A stretch of 64,000 bases of DNA, from NCBI GenBank assembly GCA_003290165.1, contig QNQO01000222.1:806001-870000 (forward strand), written 5' to 3'. Positions within the stretch are counted from its first letter, which is position 1. Every line of letters begins with the position of its first letter. Shown one piece after another: positions 48,156 to 60,400 of this stretch. The translations under genes and the position numbers were made by a program. Origin of the DNA: Berberis thunbergii (lineage: Eukaryota > Streptophyta > Magnoliopsida > Ranunculales > Berberidaceae). Under the pieces are notes generated by a model, which searched no databases, was not told where the DNA came from, and worked only from the letters and a program-made list of their open reading frames with translations.

Positions 48156-48544
48156 GCTATGGTGGCCAGTCCTTTTCCAGGTATAGTATTGGATAGCACT
48201 ATGGCTAAAGGGTATGCAGCAGAGGCGACCTTACTTCACTATGGCTAAAGGGTATGTAGCAGAGGTGACCTTACTTCTGATCTAGGCTAGATAGTGGCAG
48301 ACATGATTACTTCTGGGAGATTCAGAGACTTTGAATTCCATTTTGCAGGACCATACGACACCAACTCATTGGATTTGGCATCCTATTATTAGTAATATCA
48401 AATGTTTGCATTCTTTTCACTATTGCAAGTTTATTGATAGAGCTTTCAATACTTTTGCTCCTGACTTAGCTACTTCTACAAGACTCCGGTACTATAATAG
48501 TAATAGTTTCTATTAATGCATATGTTATTTAACAAAAAAAAAAA
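48156..48544 (+). mobile_element. 5'-truncated L1 LINE tail with poly(A) and 12-bp target duplication
   Basis: Flanked by exact CTCCTAATAATT copies at 48144-48155 and 48545-48556, with an A11 tail just before the right copy. The insert encodes the end of an L1 RNase H-type domain (DSTMAKGYAAE, then LLLGDSETLNSILQDH with a tail ending LATSTRLRYYNSNSFY), related to the L1 at 28840-29040. A 41-bp tandem duplication (CACTATGGCTAAAGGGTATG unit) at 48196-48279 breaks the frame. Only 389 bp reached the genome, typical of aborted L1 reverse transcription. Confidence 0.92.
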
Positions 48545-48556
48545 CTCCTAATAATT

Positions 48557-50968
48557 ACTCCAATTATAAAACAGGAAAAAGAAAAGAAAAAGAAAATAAA
48601 CAATTTCAATGAAATGTAAAAAAATATAAACAAAATAGGAGGAAACATGAAGGAACTAGATGAATCCACATGTTGAACATCAAAAAGGCGTCTACAAGAG
48701 CCCACCGAAATTACAAACTAAAACTCATCCAGAAATGAGATGAATCTTTTTTATCAACTGTATCGATGTAGATGTGGTCGATTCTGAAAAACAATTGAAT
48801 AGTGATAACCCAAGACATGTCCAATACACAATAGACCAAAGGTGAATAAACATTGACTCACATATTGCCCATGGATCTAGAAAGCACAACAAAAGAAAAT
48901 CGTACCTAAGATAAATGTTAAACCATACTTGAGACAATTGTTAATGTACATCCACACGTCAATGTCGGAGCATCAAAAGAAATAATGAACATATCCTGAG
49001 CCAAATGGCTTGCCATAGAGATGATAGAACCTCAAAAGACACGCAATGTGTCAGTGCTACGCCTCGATTTTTTAGAAAACCAAATTCTTATATCTACACA
49101 AGATTATTAATTTTCCTAAAACTCGAAAAATTAATTTTTTTTTTGAAAGACATAAAACTCTACCAAGAAACTTTTTTGATAATGTTGGCCCACTAAAGAA
49201 ACTTCAATAGTGTTGGAAAAAAATTCTCTGATATGAGAAAGACTAAGTGACTAAGTTTTAATAAAAATGTACCCAAGAAGCATAAACTTACTTAAGTCAG
49301 CGATGTAGTTGGTATTAATAATCTTTATCTCTAATAAAAATAAGTTACATGCTAAATCATGAAATTGCATACACAATAAAATAACACCCTAAAGGCATGT
49401 AGCTCCTCAGCGAGGCAAATGTGTCATGCAAGAAGAAAATAACCCAAAGACAAGTAATTCCCCAATGAGACAAACATGTCATTCTAATAAGTTTTTATCG
49501 TTATTAAAGTAAATATTTATTTTACTTATACTTACGCTGTAAAGGTTGATCATGACAAGTTTGACCTGTATAAATGTTAGTAGACTTATCATCCTGGAAG
49601 GAATGGTTAGAAACAAATGTATATAATTTTTCAAACAATCAATATTCATCAATTAATACAGTTATATCCATACATTGTTTGTCTTAAACATATTTTTCAT
49701 TTTAATGAATTTATCAACTTAGATTTTACCACAATCGCACAACCTTCGTGTTGAATATACATGTTTGTATACATCTTTCAAATAAAGGAGAATTTCTCTG
49801 ACACCATGCCTAAGTGGGAACATTACACACGGGCATGCATCACCGGATACCCTTAACTATACGAGTACAATAAAAGTCACACTTGGGTTAACAATGCATA
49901 TAAGTCACATCACATTTTTTATGAATAAATAATTAAGCCTTTTTTAGGCATAAAATCATATATTTTCTACAAGACCAACTTAAAGGTTACTTAGTTTCTC
50001 TATAAGAAACATGTACCCTATTTCGCACGACCCAACCCGAAGTTATTTTTTTCTATGTGAGGGAAAACATAACCATAAGAAATGTAGTTGTTCTAAAGGA
50101 TACAATTCAACATGATTAAAGTTTATTAACTTAAAACTTTCCTTATCGCTTACTGTGATTTCTCAAAATTCTTATTATACGATGACACTTTGTCCATCAT
50201 AAACAAATTTACTACAATATTCACACATTATTTTGTGATCAAATAACATCTTCCTAAACAAATTCTCCATAACAAAACATCGATTAAGCTCATTCAACAT
50301 AAGAATTTATACTTCTTAACAAGTCAATTTGCATAACAATACAATTATCCAAACTTATCATAAATATTCAAACTCATCATAATGCATTAACATACATTCT
50401 TTGACCCTTAACATCTCAAGAATCACTATGAAATCACAACCCTTATACTTCAAAATACAATTATAGTTCGAAAACATGCATATCGATGCAAAAAGGAGTT
50501 AAGTAGTAAAAATATAATTTTTTCAAATTCAGAAAAAGTTATACTTTCATTAAATAGACTCATTACAAGAATTCCAAAGGTGAAAACAATGTAAAAAAAT
50601 GAGCTACGGGCAAATTTTTTTAGACCTAGTCGAAATTCGATCAAATGGGTCAAAATTTCGGGCAACAGATGTCGTCATGCTACCAACACAAATGGAATAG
50701 ATATGCAAACATATGTATTATAAATGAAATGTTTAATACCTATGCAAAGTCACTATGAATATATTGCTCTGTTGACATAATTTCGATAGAACTTAGCCAA
50801 CGCAAACATTCGTTAAATGTTGGTAATCACGTCATACTAACATCACCTACATAGGCATGAACGCAAGCATATTCATCATCAACTGTAAATAAGTTGCAAT
50901 TCCAAAATAAGTAGTTTAACAGTGTCATCAAATTCATATGAAATATACTTACAATCACATATGGTAAT
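48557..50968. other. Intergenic, no gene supported
   Basis: Very AT-rich. I see no ORF, repeat pair or RNA gene that holds up. It ends at the Tat-D LTR. Confidence 0.5.
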
Positions 50969-51616
50969 TGATGCAGTCGATTTTAGTTCCCTGTTTAATC
51001 TTGACCCGCTGACCTGCACAAGGACCGCACACAAACCACCGTTTGTGGTGGCCGATGAAACTCCGATGCTAAAGTCAGACAAGGATCTGATAAAGGCGTA
51101 ATGTTGTAAACAAAGAATTTGTAGCGTACCTTAGCTTACCAATCTCATCTCTCATTTATAGTGCTGGAGTTCTGGTTCAACCAGGCCATCGGTGGCGTAG
51201 TTTAGGGAAGAAGATCTTCGTGGAGATCCTTCTCTAATTAGGAGTTGTGCTGTGAAGGGAAGTTTCCCTGCTAGACTTGTGCTCCTAGATACGCGGGAGA
51301 TAGTTCCCAATCAGAGTGTTGTCCGTAGATAGAAGTTTTCATGTGCGACGTGTACTCAGGTATTTGCTTCCTAGTTGGAAGCAAAGTGCTCCTATCTTGC
51401 CTGTCCGAAGTCGATCCTCGAGATACGAGTATTGGGGATAGCTGTGAGACACATGGGCTTAGCAGACTGTAGTGATTTGGGTTAGTCTGGGGGACTGCGT
51501 TGTGCGGGCTTGAAACCTCTTGGGCTGGATCAATGCTGGGCTGACGCTTGGGCCTGTTATTTCTCGAGATCATCATGACACGTGTGCGACGTAAGAGATA
51601 ACGTTTTGATGTATCA
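50969..51616 (-). repeat. Tat-D 3' LTR
   Basis: 648 bp from TGATGCAGTCGATTTTAG to TTTTGATGTATCA on the plus strand, thus TGAT...ATCA. It shares CACTCCGATG-type and TTGTGCAGG-type segments with the Tat-A and Tat-B LTRs (here ACTCCGATGCTAAAGTCAG). CTCATTTATAG near 51150 supplies a TATA-like box on the minus strand. Confidence 0.75.
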
Positions 51617-51636
51617 TCAGTTGTTCCCCTCGAGTT
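51617..51636 (-). other. Polypurine tract of Tat-D
   Basis: On the minus strand CTCGAGGGGAACAACTGA runs straight into TGATACATC. This matches the Tat-A tract in position and form and shows that 50969-51616 is the 3' LTR. Confidence 0.8.
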
Positions 51637-51810
51637 AGTGCGACATCTAGTCGGTCCACTATCTCTGAAAAGTAATTGTACCATCGTGATGATTGGGCCC
51701 GTAATGTTGTCTCGAATGTCGCATAACATTAATGGGTACGCAACTAGTTAAGGAGAAGAGGTACGATTTATATTATATATAAATAATCGTCGTTTCAAGG
51801 AAAATATCTT

Positions 51811-54291
51811 TTGTTTCTTCTTGCGTTTTTTCTTTTGTGTGATTGTGCTTCTATAGAGCTTGATTTGCACTTTCTATCGCTGGCGAATAACATTGAACTT
51901 ACTTCCAAGCAAGAGTTGTCTTATATTTGCCTCACGTTTTTCGAGAATAACTTGGTTGACGAAATCGAGTTAATAGGCTTCAGAGCCTATACCATGTTCT
52001 GGAAATTGTTCTTGTGTTTGCGACTAGGGCTCCATCTTCACCCCTCTAGGGTATATAGGGTTGCATCGGGGGATGTTTTAATCTAGACTCTAGTTCCTAG
52101 TGCCAGACGACGTTTGGCGTTTCTTTTTTTCTTCTCCGCATGCCTCCCTCTCAAATGGCCCCGAGCTGATTTAGAATTTTTATTGCGACCCTTCTCAGAG
52201 CGCATGATACTGGCCTTCATTTAACCTCGATAGTTCATCATCTGACTGTAGATCGGTTGAAATCTAGGGGCATTTGCATACTTAACAACCTAGCTTGCTT
52301 GCGTCTGATAGCGGATGACATTGAGCCTTGGCAAAAGTATTGGTTCCTACATTTGGTGATTTCCTCATACTTCAGGCTTAGAGGATGTCGACTAGGGCTG
52401 AATAAAAAACCGATTAAACCGACCGAACCGATCTAAACTGAACCAATCGGTTCGGTTTAAATTCGGTTCGGATCGGTTTCGATTTTAAAAAATTCAAAAT
52501 TGAATTGGACAGATCGATTTTCGGTTTCTATGTGATTTTAACCGACCAAACCGAACCGATCTAAACTGAACCAATCGGTTCGGTTTAAATTCGGTTCGGA
52601 TCGGTTTCGGTTTTAAAAAATTCAAAATCGAAGTGGACAGTTCGATTTTCGGTTTCTATGTGATTTTAACCGACCAAATCGAACCGACCGAATATATATA
52701 ATAAATAATATATATTTTATATATAAATAATACAATATGTTTAAAATGGTCGGTCGGTTCGATTTTATTTCGGTTTTGGTTTGATTTTAGTCGGCTCGGT
52801 TCAGCTACGGTTTGCATAAATTAGAATCGGTTCGGTTTCGGATCGGTTTTGTTAATGATCGGTTATGTTTGAAAATTTTAAAACCGACCTAAGTCGGTTC
52901 GGTTTTCAGCCCTAATGCCGACTCCCCAGATACTTCCAGTTTGAGCTTAGTAGGTTTCTTCGTTGCTATCTTATATTCTTGCTCTCAGATGTAGTGTTGA
53001 CTTGATATGTCATTTATTTTTAATGGAAGTTTACGACTCCGATCTTCACTGAGGAGGAAGAACGGATAGAAAGGGATTTTAATAAACTCTAATTGATGTC
53101 TGCCAAGGAGGTCATAATGCAAGGTAATGTTGTACGGAGCGGGTTGTTCCGGTTCTCCCATGATGTCCTTGCTGCGCCTAGTTTGTCGACCGAAGAGGTC
53201 GAGGGTCATCGTTCAAAAAAAAGGAGCCTGGTTATGCCCAACCCGACTAGGTTGGCTGAGTTGGAAGCGGTCGTGCCTCCTATTGTTATTCCTAAAAGGA
53301 GGTGACCCAACAATCATGCAAATCTTCTTCCAAGCCGTCATCTTTGCTAGAGAAGAAGGTGGTTGCTGTTGCAAGACACGAGTTACCTTCTTCTACTCAG
53401 GAGGTGGTTTCAGGCGATCGTCGTCTCTCGCTAGATCTTGTTATCCCCCCTGCTAACTTAGAGGGGGGGGGGGGGGCGCATTGGACCAAATATTGACGTT
53501 TTGAGTCACCATGGGTCTGTGGAGGAGGCTTGTGCTATTGAGTCACATGGTTTCGTTGTGCTGCACCCTCATGCTCGCGAGAGAGTTCTTGCTCTGGAAA
53601 AGGCTTTTGCAGACCTACAAGTGTCATATTCGGATGCTTTCTACTAGGTGGATTCCTTGACTGATCATCTGCAGGATTCTAGTGTTGCTGCGGACTTGGG
53701 GGCCATGCGGGTCGCAACGTCTTCGACTGAAGCAGAATTGGCAACCATAAGGGCTTAACTGAGGTCAGCTGAATCTGATTTGGCTTCTACCTGAGTGGAA
53801 CTAGGACAAGCCCGTGCTGAGTTGGGGCACTTAGAAGTTGTTGTGGACAAGTGGTCGTACGATCTGCAGGCTCAGAAGCGAGCCAAGACTGAATGGACCA
53901 TTACATGACGACATCTTGAGTCTAAAGTTGTTGAGGGACTCCATCGCATTTGTGAAGTAAAACACTTATTGTTAGAAGAGTGTTCGCACTATGCCACCTT
54001 GGTAGGCGAGTGGATTTCGGTGCTTTAGGACGGAGGTGCAAATCTCTTCAAAGGTTTGTTCGGGGTAGATTAGAGCTTCTGGAGCATATTAGGGAAGAAC
54101 ACCTTGGTATTGACCTCGACTTTGCCTACTATAAGAGGGTTTCTTTCGGAACCATCGTACATGATGAAGGTTCTGCCTTTTCGAACAAGCTCCTGAGGAA
54201 GCTGTTTTGCCCCTTTCTGCTTCAAAATAGTTGTAATGTCCTTCTAGGGACAAAGGAAGACAAATTTTTTAATGAAAGCCATGTTTTGTAA
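51811..54291 (+). pseudogene. Tat-D antisense accessory ORF, split by a MITE
   Basis: Opposite to pol. The N-terminal part reads LTSKQELSYICLTFF. At about 52270-52374 comes the 35-residue block I-C-x-L-x4-C-x5-D-D-x3-W-x4-F-x3-V-x3-Y-F seen in Tat-A and Tat-B. A hAT MITE is inserted a few codons later. Beyond it, 53093-53305 is basic and Pro-rich, and about 53570-54200 is long, Ala/Glu/Leu-rich and probably coiled-coil (RVLALEKAFADLQVSYSDAF, AELGHLEVVVDKW). A G14 run at 53463-53476 and several stops add to the damage. Confidence 0.6.
52393..52914. mobile_element. hAT-type MITE (522 bp) in the Tat-D accessory ORF
   Basis: Ends TAGGGCTGAA and, reversed, TAGGGCTGAA, both followed by AAACCG-rich sequence. 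Flanked by ATGTCGAC (52385-52392) and ATGCCGAC (52915-52922), an 8-bp target duplication with one change. The interior is made of CGGTTCGGTTT / AAACCGAACCG words, with one 128-bp unit duplicated in tandem (ATCTAAACTG at 52431 and 52559). No coding capacity. Confidence 0.9.
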
Positions 54292-54539
54292 CTTTGCCTT
54301 TTGTCTTGTACTGTTGTGCCATTTGTCTTATTTAGAAGTTTTGCAAGTCGTGGAATTAGTACTTTCAGACCCCACATCTGGCAGATTGTCTGTGTTTGTC
54401 AGTTGTGTGCATCAAAATTGACTACTTTTAGCCACCCTTGTTTATCGGTGAGCCGCTGTGATCCCCGACGAGTTGCCACCATGAGTCGTGGCACCTTTGA
54501 ATATACTCTTACTCCCTAAGTCGTTGTTGCCCGTGTACT

Positions 54540-55985
54540 ACAGACTAGGCGTTGGGATGCTCCAAAAGCCGTTGTTGTCAATAAGGACTGACTAAGTTTA
54601 CTTGGTGTGTTCCGGAGATCATTGGCTGTTTGGCGAGTCGTCGTCATCGGGCGCAGGGGTGCTGATCAGGTTGTGATTAGATTCGGTGACAATGGTCTAT
54701 AGAGGAGTAGTGGTCCCGTGGCAAGTTGTCGACGTCATTTGGGGTTGATTAGGCTTCCACCTCCCAAATCATCTACACGGGCATAGGGAGAGCTACAGAT
54801 TTGGGCGTTTGATCAAAAGCTATAGTTTGTCAGTCGTCACTAACTAGGCTTGTCTGATTGGATTCGATGACCATTGTTTGTAAAAGAACAATGTTCCCTT
54901 GGCGAGTCATCGTTATCAGGCGTGAGAGTACTGACTAGATTCCCACTTTCTCTACCATAGTCGGGCACCAGAAGCCGTCATCATTAGTCGCGAACTGACT
55001 AAGCTTACCTGGAAAATTCGGTGATCATTGATTGTAGAAGAGCAATGATCCCTTGGTGGGACATCGTCATCAGGCGTGAGAGTGTTGACTAGAATCCCAC
55101 TTCCTTGGCCATCGTCATCCGCACGCAACGACTAGGCGTCGGACACCAGATGTCATCATCGTTAGTTGTGAACTGACTAAGCTTACTTGGTAAGTTCGAC
55201 GATCATTGTCTGTAAAAGAGGAATGATCCCTTGGTGAGTCATCGTCATCAGGCGTGAGAGCGCTAACTAGACTCACACTTTCTCGGCCATCATCATCCGC
55301 TCGCAGCGGACTAGGCGTCAAGGACCAAAAGCCATCATCATCAATCGCGAACTAACTAAGATTACTTGGAAAATTCGACGATAATTATTTGTTGAAGAGC
55401 AATGATCCTTTGGCAAGTCATCGTCATCAGGCGTGAGAGCGCTGGCTAGACTCCCACTTCCTCGGCCATCGTCATCCGCGCGCAGCGGACTAGGCATCAA
55501 GCACCAAAAGTCATCGTCATCAGTCGCGAACTGACTAAGCTTACCTGGCAAGTTCTGCGATCATTGTCTGTAGAAGAGCAATGATCGCTTGGTGAGTTGT
55601 CGTCATCAGGCGTGAAAGCACTGACTAGACTCCCACTTCCTCAAGCATCGTCATCCACACACAGCGGACTAGGTGCGGGGCACCAGAAGTCGTTGTCATC
55701 AGTCGCAAACTAACTAAACTAACCTGGCAAGTTTGACAATCATTGTCTGTAGAAGAACAATGATCCCCTGACGAGTCGTTGTCATCAGGCGTGAGAACGC
55801 TGACTATACTTCCACTTCCTCGACCATCGTCATCCGTGCGTAGTGAACTAGGCATCGGACACCAGAAGTTGTCCTCATCAGTCGCAAACTAACTAAGCTT
55901 ACCTGGCAAGTTTGGCGATCATTGTCTATAGAAAAACATTGATCCATTGGCGAGTTGTCGTCATCAGGCGCGCAACAGACTAGGC
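54540..55985. repeat. Tat-D satellite-like array, 179-bp monomer
   Basis: TCAGGCGTGAGAG-type anchors start at 54916, 55070, 55248, 55427, 55606, 55785 and 55964. Spacings are 154, 178, 179, 179, 179 and 179 bp. Each monomer carries CGTCATCAGGCGTGAGAG, GACTAGACTCCCACTTCC, GTCATCCGC, CGCGAACTGACTAAGC and GATCATTGTCTGTAGAAGAG in order. More degenerate copies lead in from about 54540. It lies between integrase and the accessory ORF, the same place as in Tat-B. Confidence 0.92.
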
Positions 55986-56083
55986 GTCATACATGATCTT
56001 TCGGATCTGGTCATATCGGGGATGATTGGAGGTCTCGTTGGTCGTAACAGACATCAATGGAAGTTTAGTAAAAGCAAATATTT

Positions 56084-57896
56084 TTATTGATAATATTTTT
56101 TGAGGTGCTCTACATTCCATGGTCGTTTAAGTCCGTTGTTGTTTATGTCTTTCAACCAGTATGTCCCCGGCCTGTTGACCTTGGTCACCCTGTAGGGTCT
56201 TTCCCAATTTGGGTTTAGTTTTTCTGTGCCCGCTTCTTTGGTGTTCTGCTGGGTTCTTCTGAGTACCCAGTTTCCCACTCTGAATTCGCATGGCTTCACC
56301 TTCTTGTTGTAGTATTGTGCTATTTGTTGCTAGTAGGCAACTATCTTAGTGAAGGCTAGATCTCGTTTTTCTTCGAGGTCTAGTCCGATGCACAAGGCTT
56401 TATTGTTATTGTCTATTCTAAACTCCTCCATTCAGAAGGTGGGGACTTCGAGTTCCACAGGAACCATATTTTTTACCCATATGCTAGGGCGAATGGTGTT
56501 TCTCTGGTAGTATTTCTTTTGGCTGTCCGATACGCCTAGTATAATGACTCGATCCACATAGTACTATATTGTTCAATTTGGGCTCAAGGCCCGTACGACT
56601 TTAAAATGCATAGTATATTGTAGATCCAAACTCGCACATATATGTCACATCCCTCTCTTTCACCTAGGCAACATGGGACTATGATCTCCCATTTATAGCT
56701 TGTCAACCCTTTCGGGATCCATAGTCTCTCGAGCTTCTCTTGCACCCTCCCCTCAAGGTCCGCCCACACAAGGGTATCACAGTCTCACCCCCTTGGGAGC
56801 CCAACGTCCTCGTTGGCACACTTCTGGCTGGGTCAGGCTTTGGTACCATTTTGTAATGACCCAATTCACAAAGTACTATATTGTCCGCTTTGGGCCCAAG
56901 GCCCGCACGACTTTAAAATACGTAGTACTTTGTAGATGCAAACTCGCACTTATATGACACATCCACCTCCCTCACCCAGGCGATGTGGGACTATAATATC
57001 CCTTTTGTAGCTTGCTAGTTCTCTTGGTATCCATGGGCTTCTCCCGCACATTCCCTCTCAGGTCTGCCCACACAAGGGTATCACACTTAAAGTATTCTTG
57101 GTAGCTCTGAAATCCATTTCCCTTTGGTTGCATCAATTTTTCTTTTGATTGCTTCCAGGATTGTTAAGTTGGTAACCTCGGCTTGGCTGTTAGCTTGTGG
57201 GTGCCCTGGTGAGGAGAAATGGTGATTGATGTTCAAATTTTTGCATAGTTTTTTAACCTTATTACCTTCGAATTAAGTTTCGTTGTCATTGACCAATACT
57301 CTGGGGATGCCAAATCTACAGACGATGGTTGCCCATATGAATTTCTCTATTTGGACTTTCCCTATCTTGGATAAGTGTTCCGCTTCGACCCAATTGGTGA
57401 AGCAGTTGATTGCCACAAGAAGGAACTTTTTGCTGGTTGATGTTGGGAGCGGTTCGACGATGTCCATCCCCCATTGCACGAATGGCCACAGATTTGTCAT
57501 CGGTGTTACTGGCTGGGCATGCATGTGTGTGTATGTCGTGAATCTCTAACATTTGTCACATTTACAGACAATATTTTTGGCGTCTCATTGCATCGTCATC
57601 CAAGACCCTAGAGTCAGCTTTGTGTGTGAGGGTTCTTTCACCGGATGATTTCTGCATATCCCATCGTGGATTCTTCCTATAAACAAGGGTCTGGTCGTTG
57701 ATCTCCTGTATAACTTGTTGTTTATGAGGGTGTTCCACACTGATATGTTTTTGAGTTTTCTGGCTTTGACTTTCTCAGCCGGCAGGGCTCCGCTTTCAAT
57801 ATATTCGAGAATCGGAGTCATCCAACTCGCCAATGCATTTGTAGCACAAACATCTCTAGGTTTTTTTGTCAAGACTTGATTGCTCTTTTTATTCAA
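56084..57896 (-). pseudogene. Tat-D integrase, broken and interrupted by a TRIM
   Basis: The zinc-finger side is at 57896-57585 (LYRRSTTRPLFIGRIHDGIC, then NHPVKEP). The catalytic core is at 57524-57273 (PFVQWGMDIVEPLP, FTNWVEAEHL, FGIPRVLVNDN), with the first two acidic residues present. The C-terminal part is at 56299-56084 (CEFRVGNWVLRRTQQNTKEAG, PYRVTKVNRPGTYWL, NVEHLKKYYQ). A 546-bp TRIM element is inserted between core and C-terminus. Frameshifts lie on both sides. Confidence 0.85.
56540..57085 (-). mobile_element. TRIM (terminal-repeat retrotransposon in miniature)
   Basis: LTRs of 242 bp (56540-56781) and 234 bp (56852-57085) share ATAATGAC...GGGTATCACA. They are separated by only 70 bp. 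On the minus strand TGGTACCAAAGCC follows the 5' LTR, close to the primer site for initiator tRNA-Met (TGGTATCAGAGC). AAGGGGGTGAGAC precedes the 3' LTR as a polypurine tract. The flanks CCTAG and CTTAA may be an altered 5-bp duplication, and the Tat-D integrase sequence continues across the site. No coding capacity, as usual for TRIMs. Confidence 0.88.
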
Positions 57897-60400
57897 TGAG
57901 ACCGTTTGAGACTTCGGTGGAGGCTGAGGCTTCCATGACTAGCGCGTTAGCTCTTTCATTGTCATTTCGAGGGCGTTGTAAGAGCTCGCATATTTTGAAC
58001 CCACTTATTGCATGGAGCATCTTTTCATGGTAGGCTATCATGTGGGGGTCTTTGCTGCTGAAGTCTCATTTGACCCGGTTGACTACTAGCCTTGAGTCGC
58101 TGTATGCTGTTAGGTGATCTATCTCGATCCCAAGGCTAGTTTCAGGCCGAATAGGAAGGCTTCATATTTGGCTTCGTTGTTTGAAGTGGGAAAGCTGAAT
58201 CTGACGACTTTTTCGAAAGTGATGTCGCTTGGAGAGCGGAGTGTGATTCTAGCTCCGCTTTCTTTTCCTATTTATGATCCATCGCAACACAAGGTCCATA
58301 CCTGAATGCTTAAATCTTGAGCTACAAGGCACGTCTTTGGTTTTTCTTCGCCGGTGAATTTGGCGATGAAGTCTGCCAGCGCTTGGGCTTTGATGACAGT
58401 TTTTGGGGCATAACTTATGTCAAACTGCTCAAGTTTTACTGACCATTACACCATCCTGCCAGATAACACTGGCTTGTGTAGTACCGTGCGGAGTGGGTGC
58501 TTGGTTAGAACTATTATAGAGTGGGCCTAAAAATAAAGCCTCAGTTTTCTTGAAGACACGACCAGTGCCAGTGCTAACTTCTCCAAGTCTGGGTAGTGTG
58601 CTTCTGCTTTCACGAAAGTTTTGATGGTGTAGTATATTGGTATTTGGATTCCTCGATTATTTCGCACTAGAGCTGAGCTGACGACATGCTTGGAAACATA
58701 TAAGTATAATTAGGGTGTTTCCCCTGTTGCAGGTTTTGAAAGCAGTTCGGGGCTCCCCATGTATACTTTCAGGCTTTGAAGGGCTTGTTCGCACATTTCG
58801 TCCCATGAGAATCCTTTGTTTCCTCTTAGTATTTTGAAGAAATGAAGGCATTTGTCGGATGATTTAGATATAAACTTGTTGAGTGTTGCCACCCTCCCAG
58901 TTGGGCTCTGAAAGTTTCTGATGTGGGCAGGGGCTTTAATGTTGAGAAGGGTATGAATCTGTTTTTGATCAGCTTCGAGTCCCTGATGGTTTACTATGTG
59001 GCCTAGGAATTTTCTAGACACTACCCAGAATGTACACTTTTGTGGGTTGAGTTTCATCTGATATTTTCTGAGCTGGTTGAATGCTTCGGTGAGGTCCCTT
59101 ATGTGGTCGGGGCTGCAAAGGCCCTTGACCAGCATATCGTCTATGTAGACCTTCATGTTCCTATCGATTTGTTTTTGAACATTCGGTTTATTAGTCGTTG
59201 ATATGTAGCATTTGTGTTCTTTACGCCGATCGACATTACCCTGTAGCAGTATATTCCTTTATCAATTATGAAAGATATCTTTTCTTGATCTGGGGTGCAT
59301 TAATATCTAGTTATAACTTGAGTAGGCGTCCATGAAGCTTAGTAGGCTGTGCCCAGATATGATGTCCATGATCTGATCGATAAAGGGAAATGGGAAGTTG
59401 TCTTTCAAGCAAGCTTTGTTCAACTCCATGTAGTCTCCGTTTTTCTTCCTCGCCAATATGGTGTTTGCCAGCCAGTTTGGTTATTGTGCTAAGGATCATG
59501 TCCGCGTTGAGTAACCGCCGTATCTCCTCGCTTATGATCATATTTCTTTCAGGGATCATGGGCCTCTTCTTTTACCGTATGGTTTTCCTCGTGGGTCCAC
59601 CTCTAGACGGTGAGTGATTACTAATGGGTCGATTCCCACCATATCTCGCATGGTCCAGGCGAAGACATCTTGGTTCCACTGTAGCAGCTCTGTCAGCTGT
59701 TCCGCCAAATCTTTGCTCAAGCGAGAACCAATTTGGATGGCCCTATTGTTGATAGGGCTGTTGAGGTAAATTGTGAAGGTTTCTTCCTCTGGTTGACCGA
59801 CGTTTGGGCTGCCCTGGGGTCTTACAAGAGCTTCATCGTTTGGGATTGGTTTCTCTATTTCAGCTTCTCTAGTAAGATTAAGAGGCATCTTGGCCGCGAG
59901 GCTAGTTGAAAGTTACCTGGTCGCTATGGGGTCTTGTATTGGCATTTTCTCGCAGCTGCTTGGTCACCCCGTACAGTACTGACTATTTGATTTTCAAGGT
60001 ACTTGATGCATTGGAGCAGAGTGGAAGCTTCTACTCCCATTTGGCGTAGCTAGAGTCTCCCCACAACACGTTATAGGTGGATGGTGCATCAATCACTATG
60101 AATTCTTGAAAAAGAATCAGTGGCTTTCCCGTGACTATTGTTAGTTGTATTTTTCCACCGGGAAGCGCTTTTTGCCACTAAAATAGATCATTGGACGACT
60201 GTCAGGGTTAATGACTTCTTTCTTTAGTTGAATAGCGTGGAACGTGTGGAAGAATAAAACATTCAATGAGCTTCCTGTGTCCACCAAGGACTCCTTACTT
60301 TCCAGCTTCCTAGGTATATTGTTATCACCACACCATCATTATGCGGGAGCTGGACGATCCAGAGGTTTTCGTTTATAAAGCTAGTGACATAGAAGGATCA
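57897..60400 (-). pseudogene. Tat-D protease, RT and RNase H, broken
   Basis: A PHNDGVVITIY segment and a VEKYN segment near 60380-60140 mark the protease region. 59888-59556 is the RT N-terminal region (DLAEQLTELLQWNQDVFAW, then MVGIDP). 59156-58710 contains the catalytic box VYIDDML, intact as YIDD, followed by CTFWVVSRKFLGHIVN. The extra RNase H shows NNEAKYEA near 58175 and YSDSRLVV near 58100, typical of the Tat second RNase H. Frame changes occur between and within pieces. Confidence 0.82.

Noticed and set aside
51271..51729. 152-codon minus-strand ORF as a gene
   Set aside because: It lies mostly within the Tat-D LTR and crosses the polypurine tract, and its composition looks like non-coding LTR sequence.
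55115..55855. Asp-rich minus-strand ORFs as a repeat protein
   Set aside because: They read through the 179-bp tandem array. 179 is not a multiple of three, so the frame is lost at every unit; no start context or family match.
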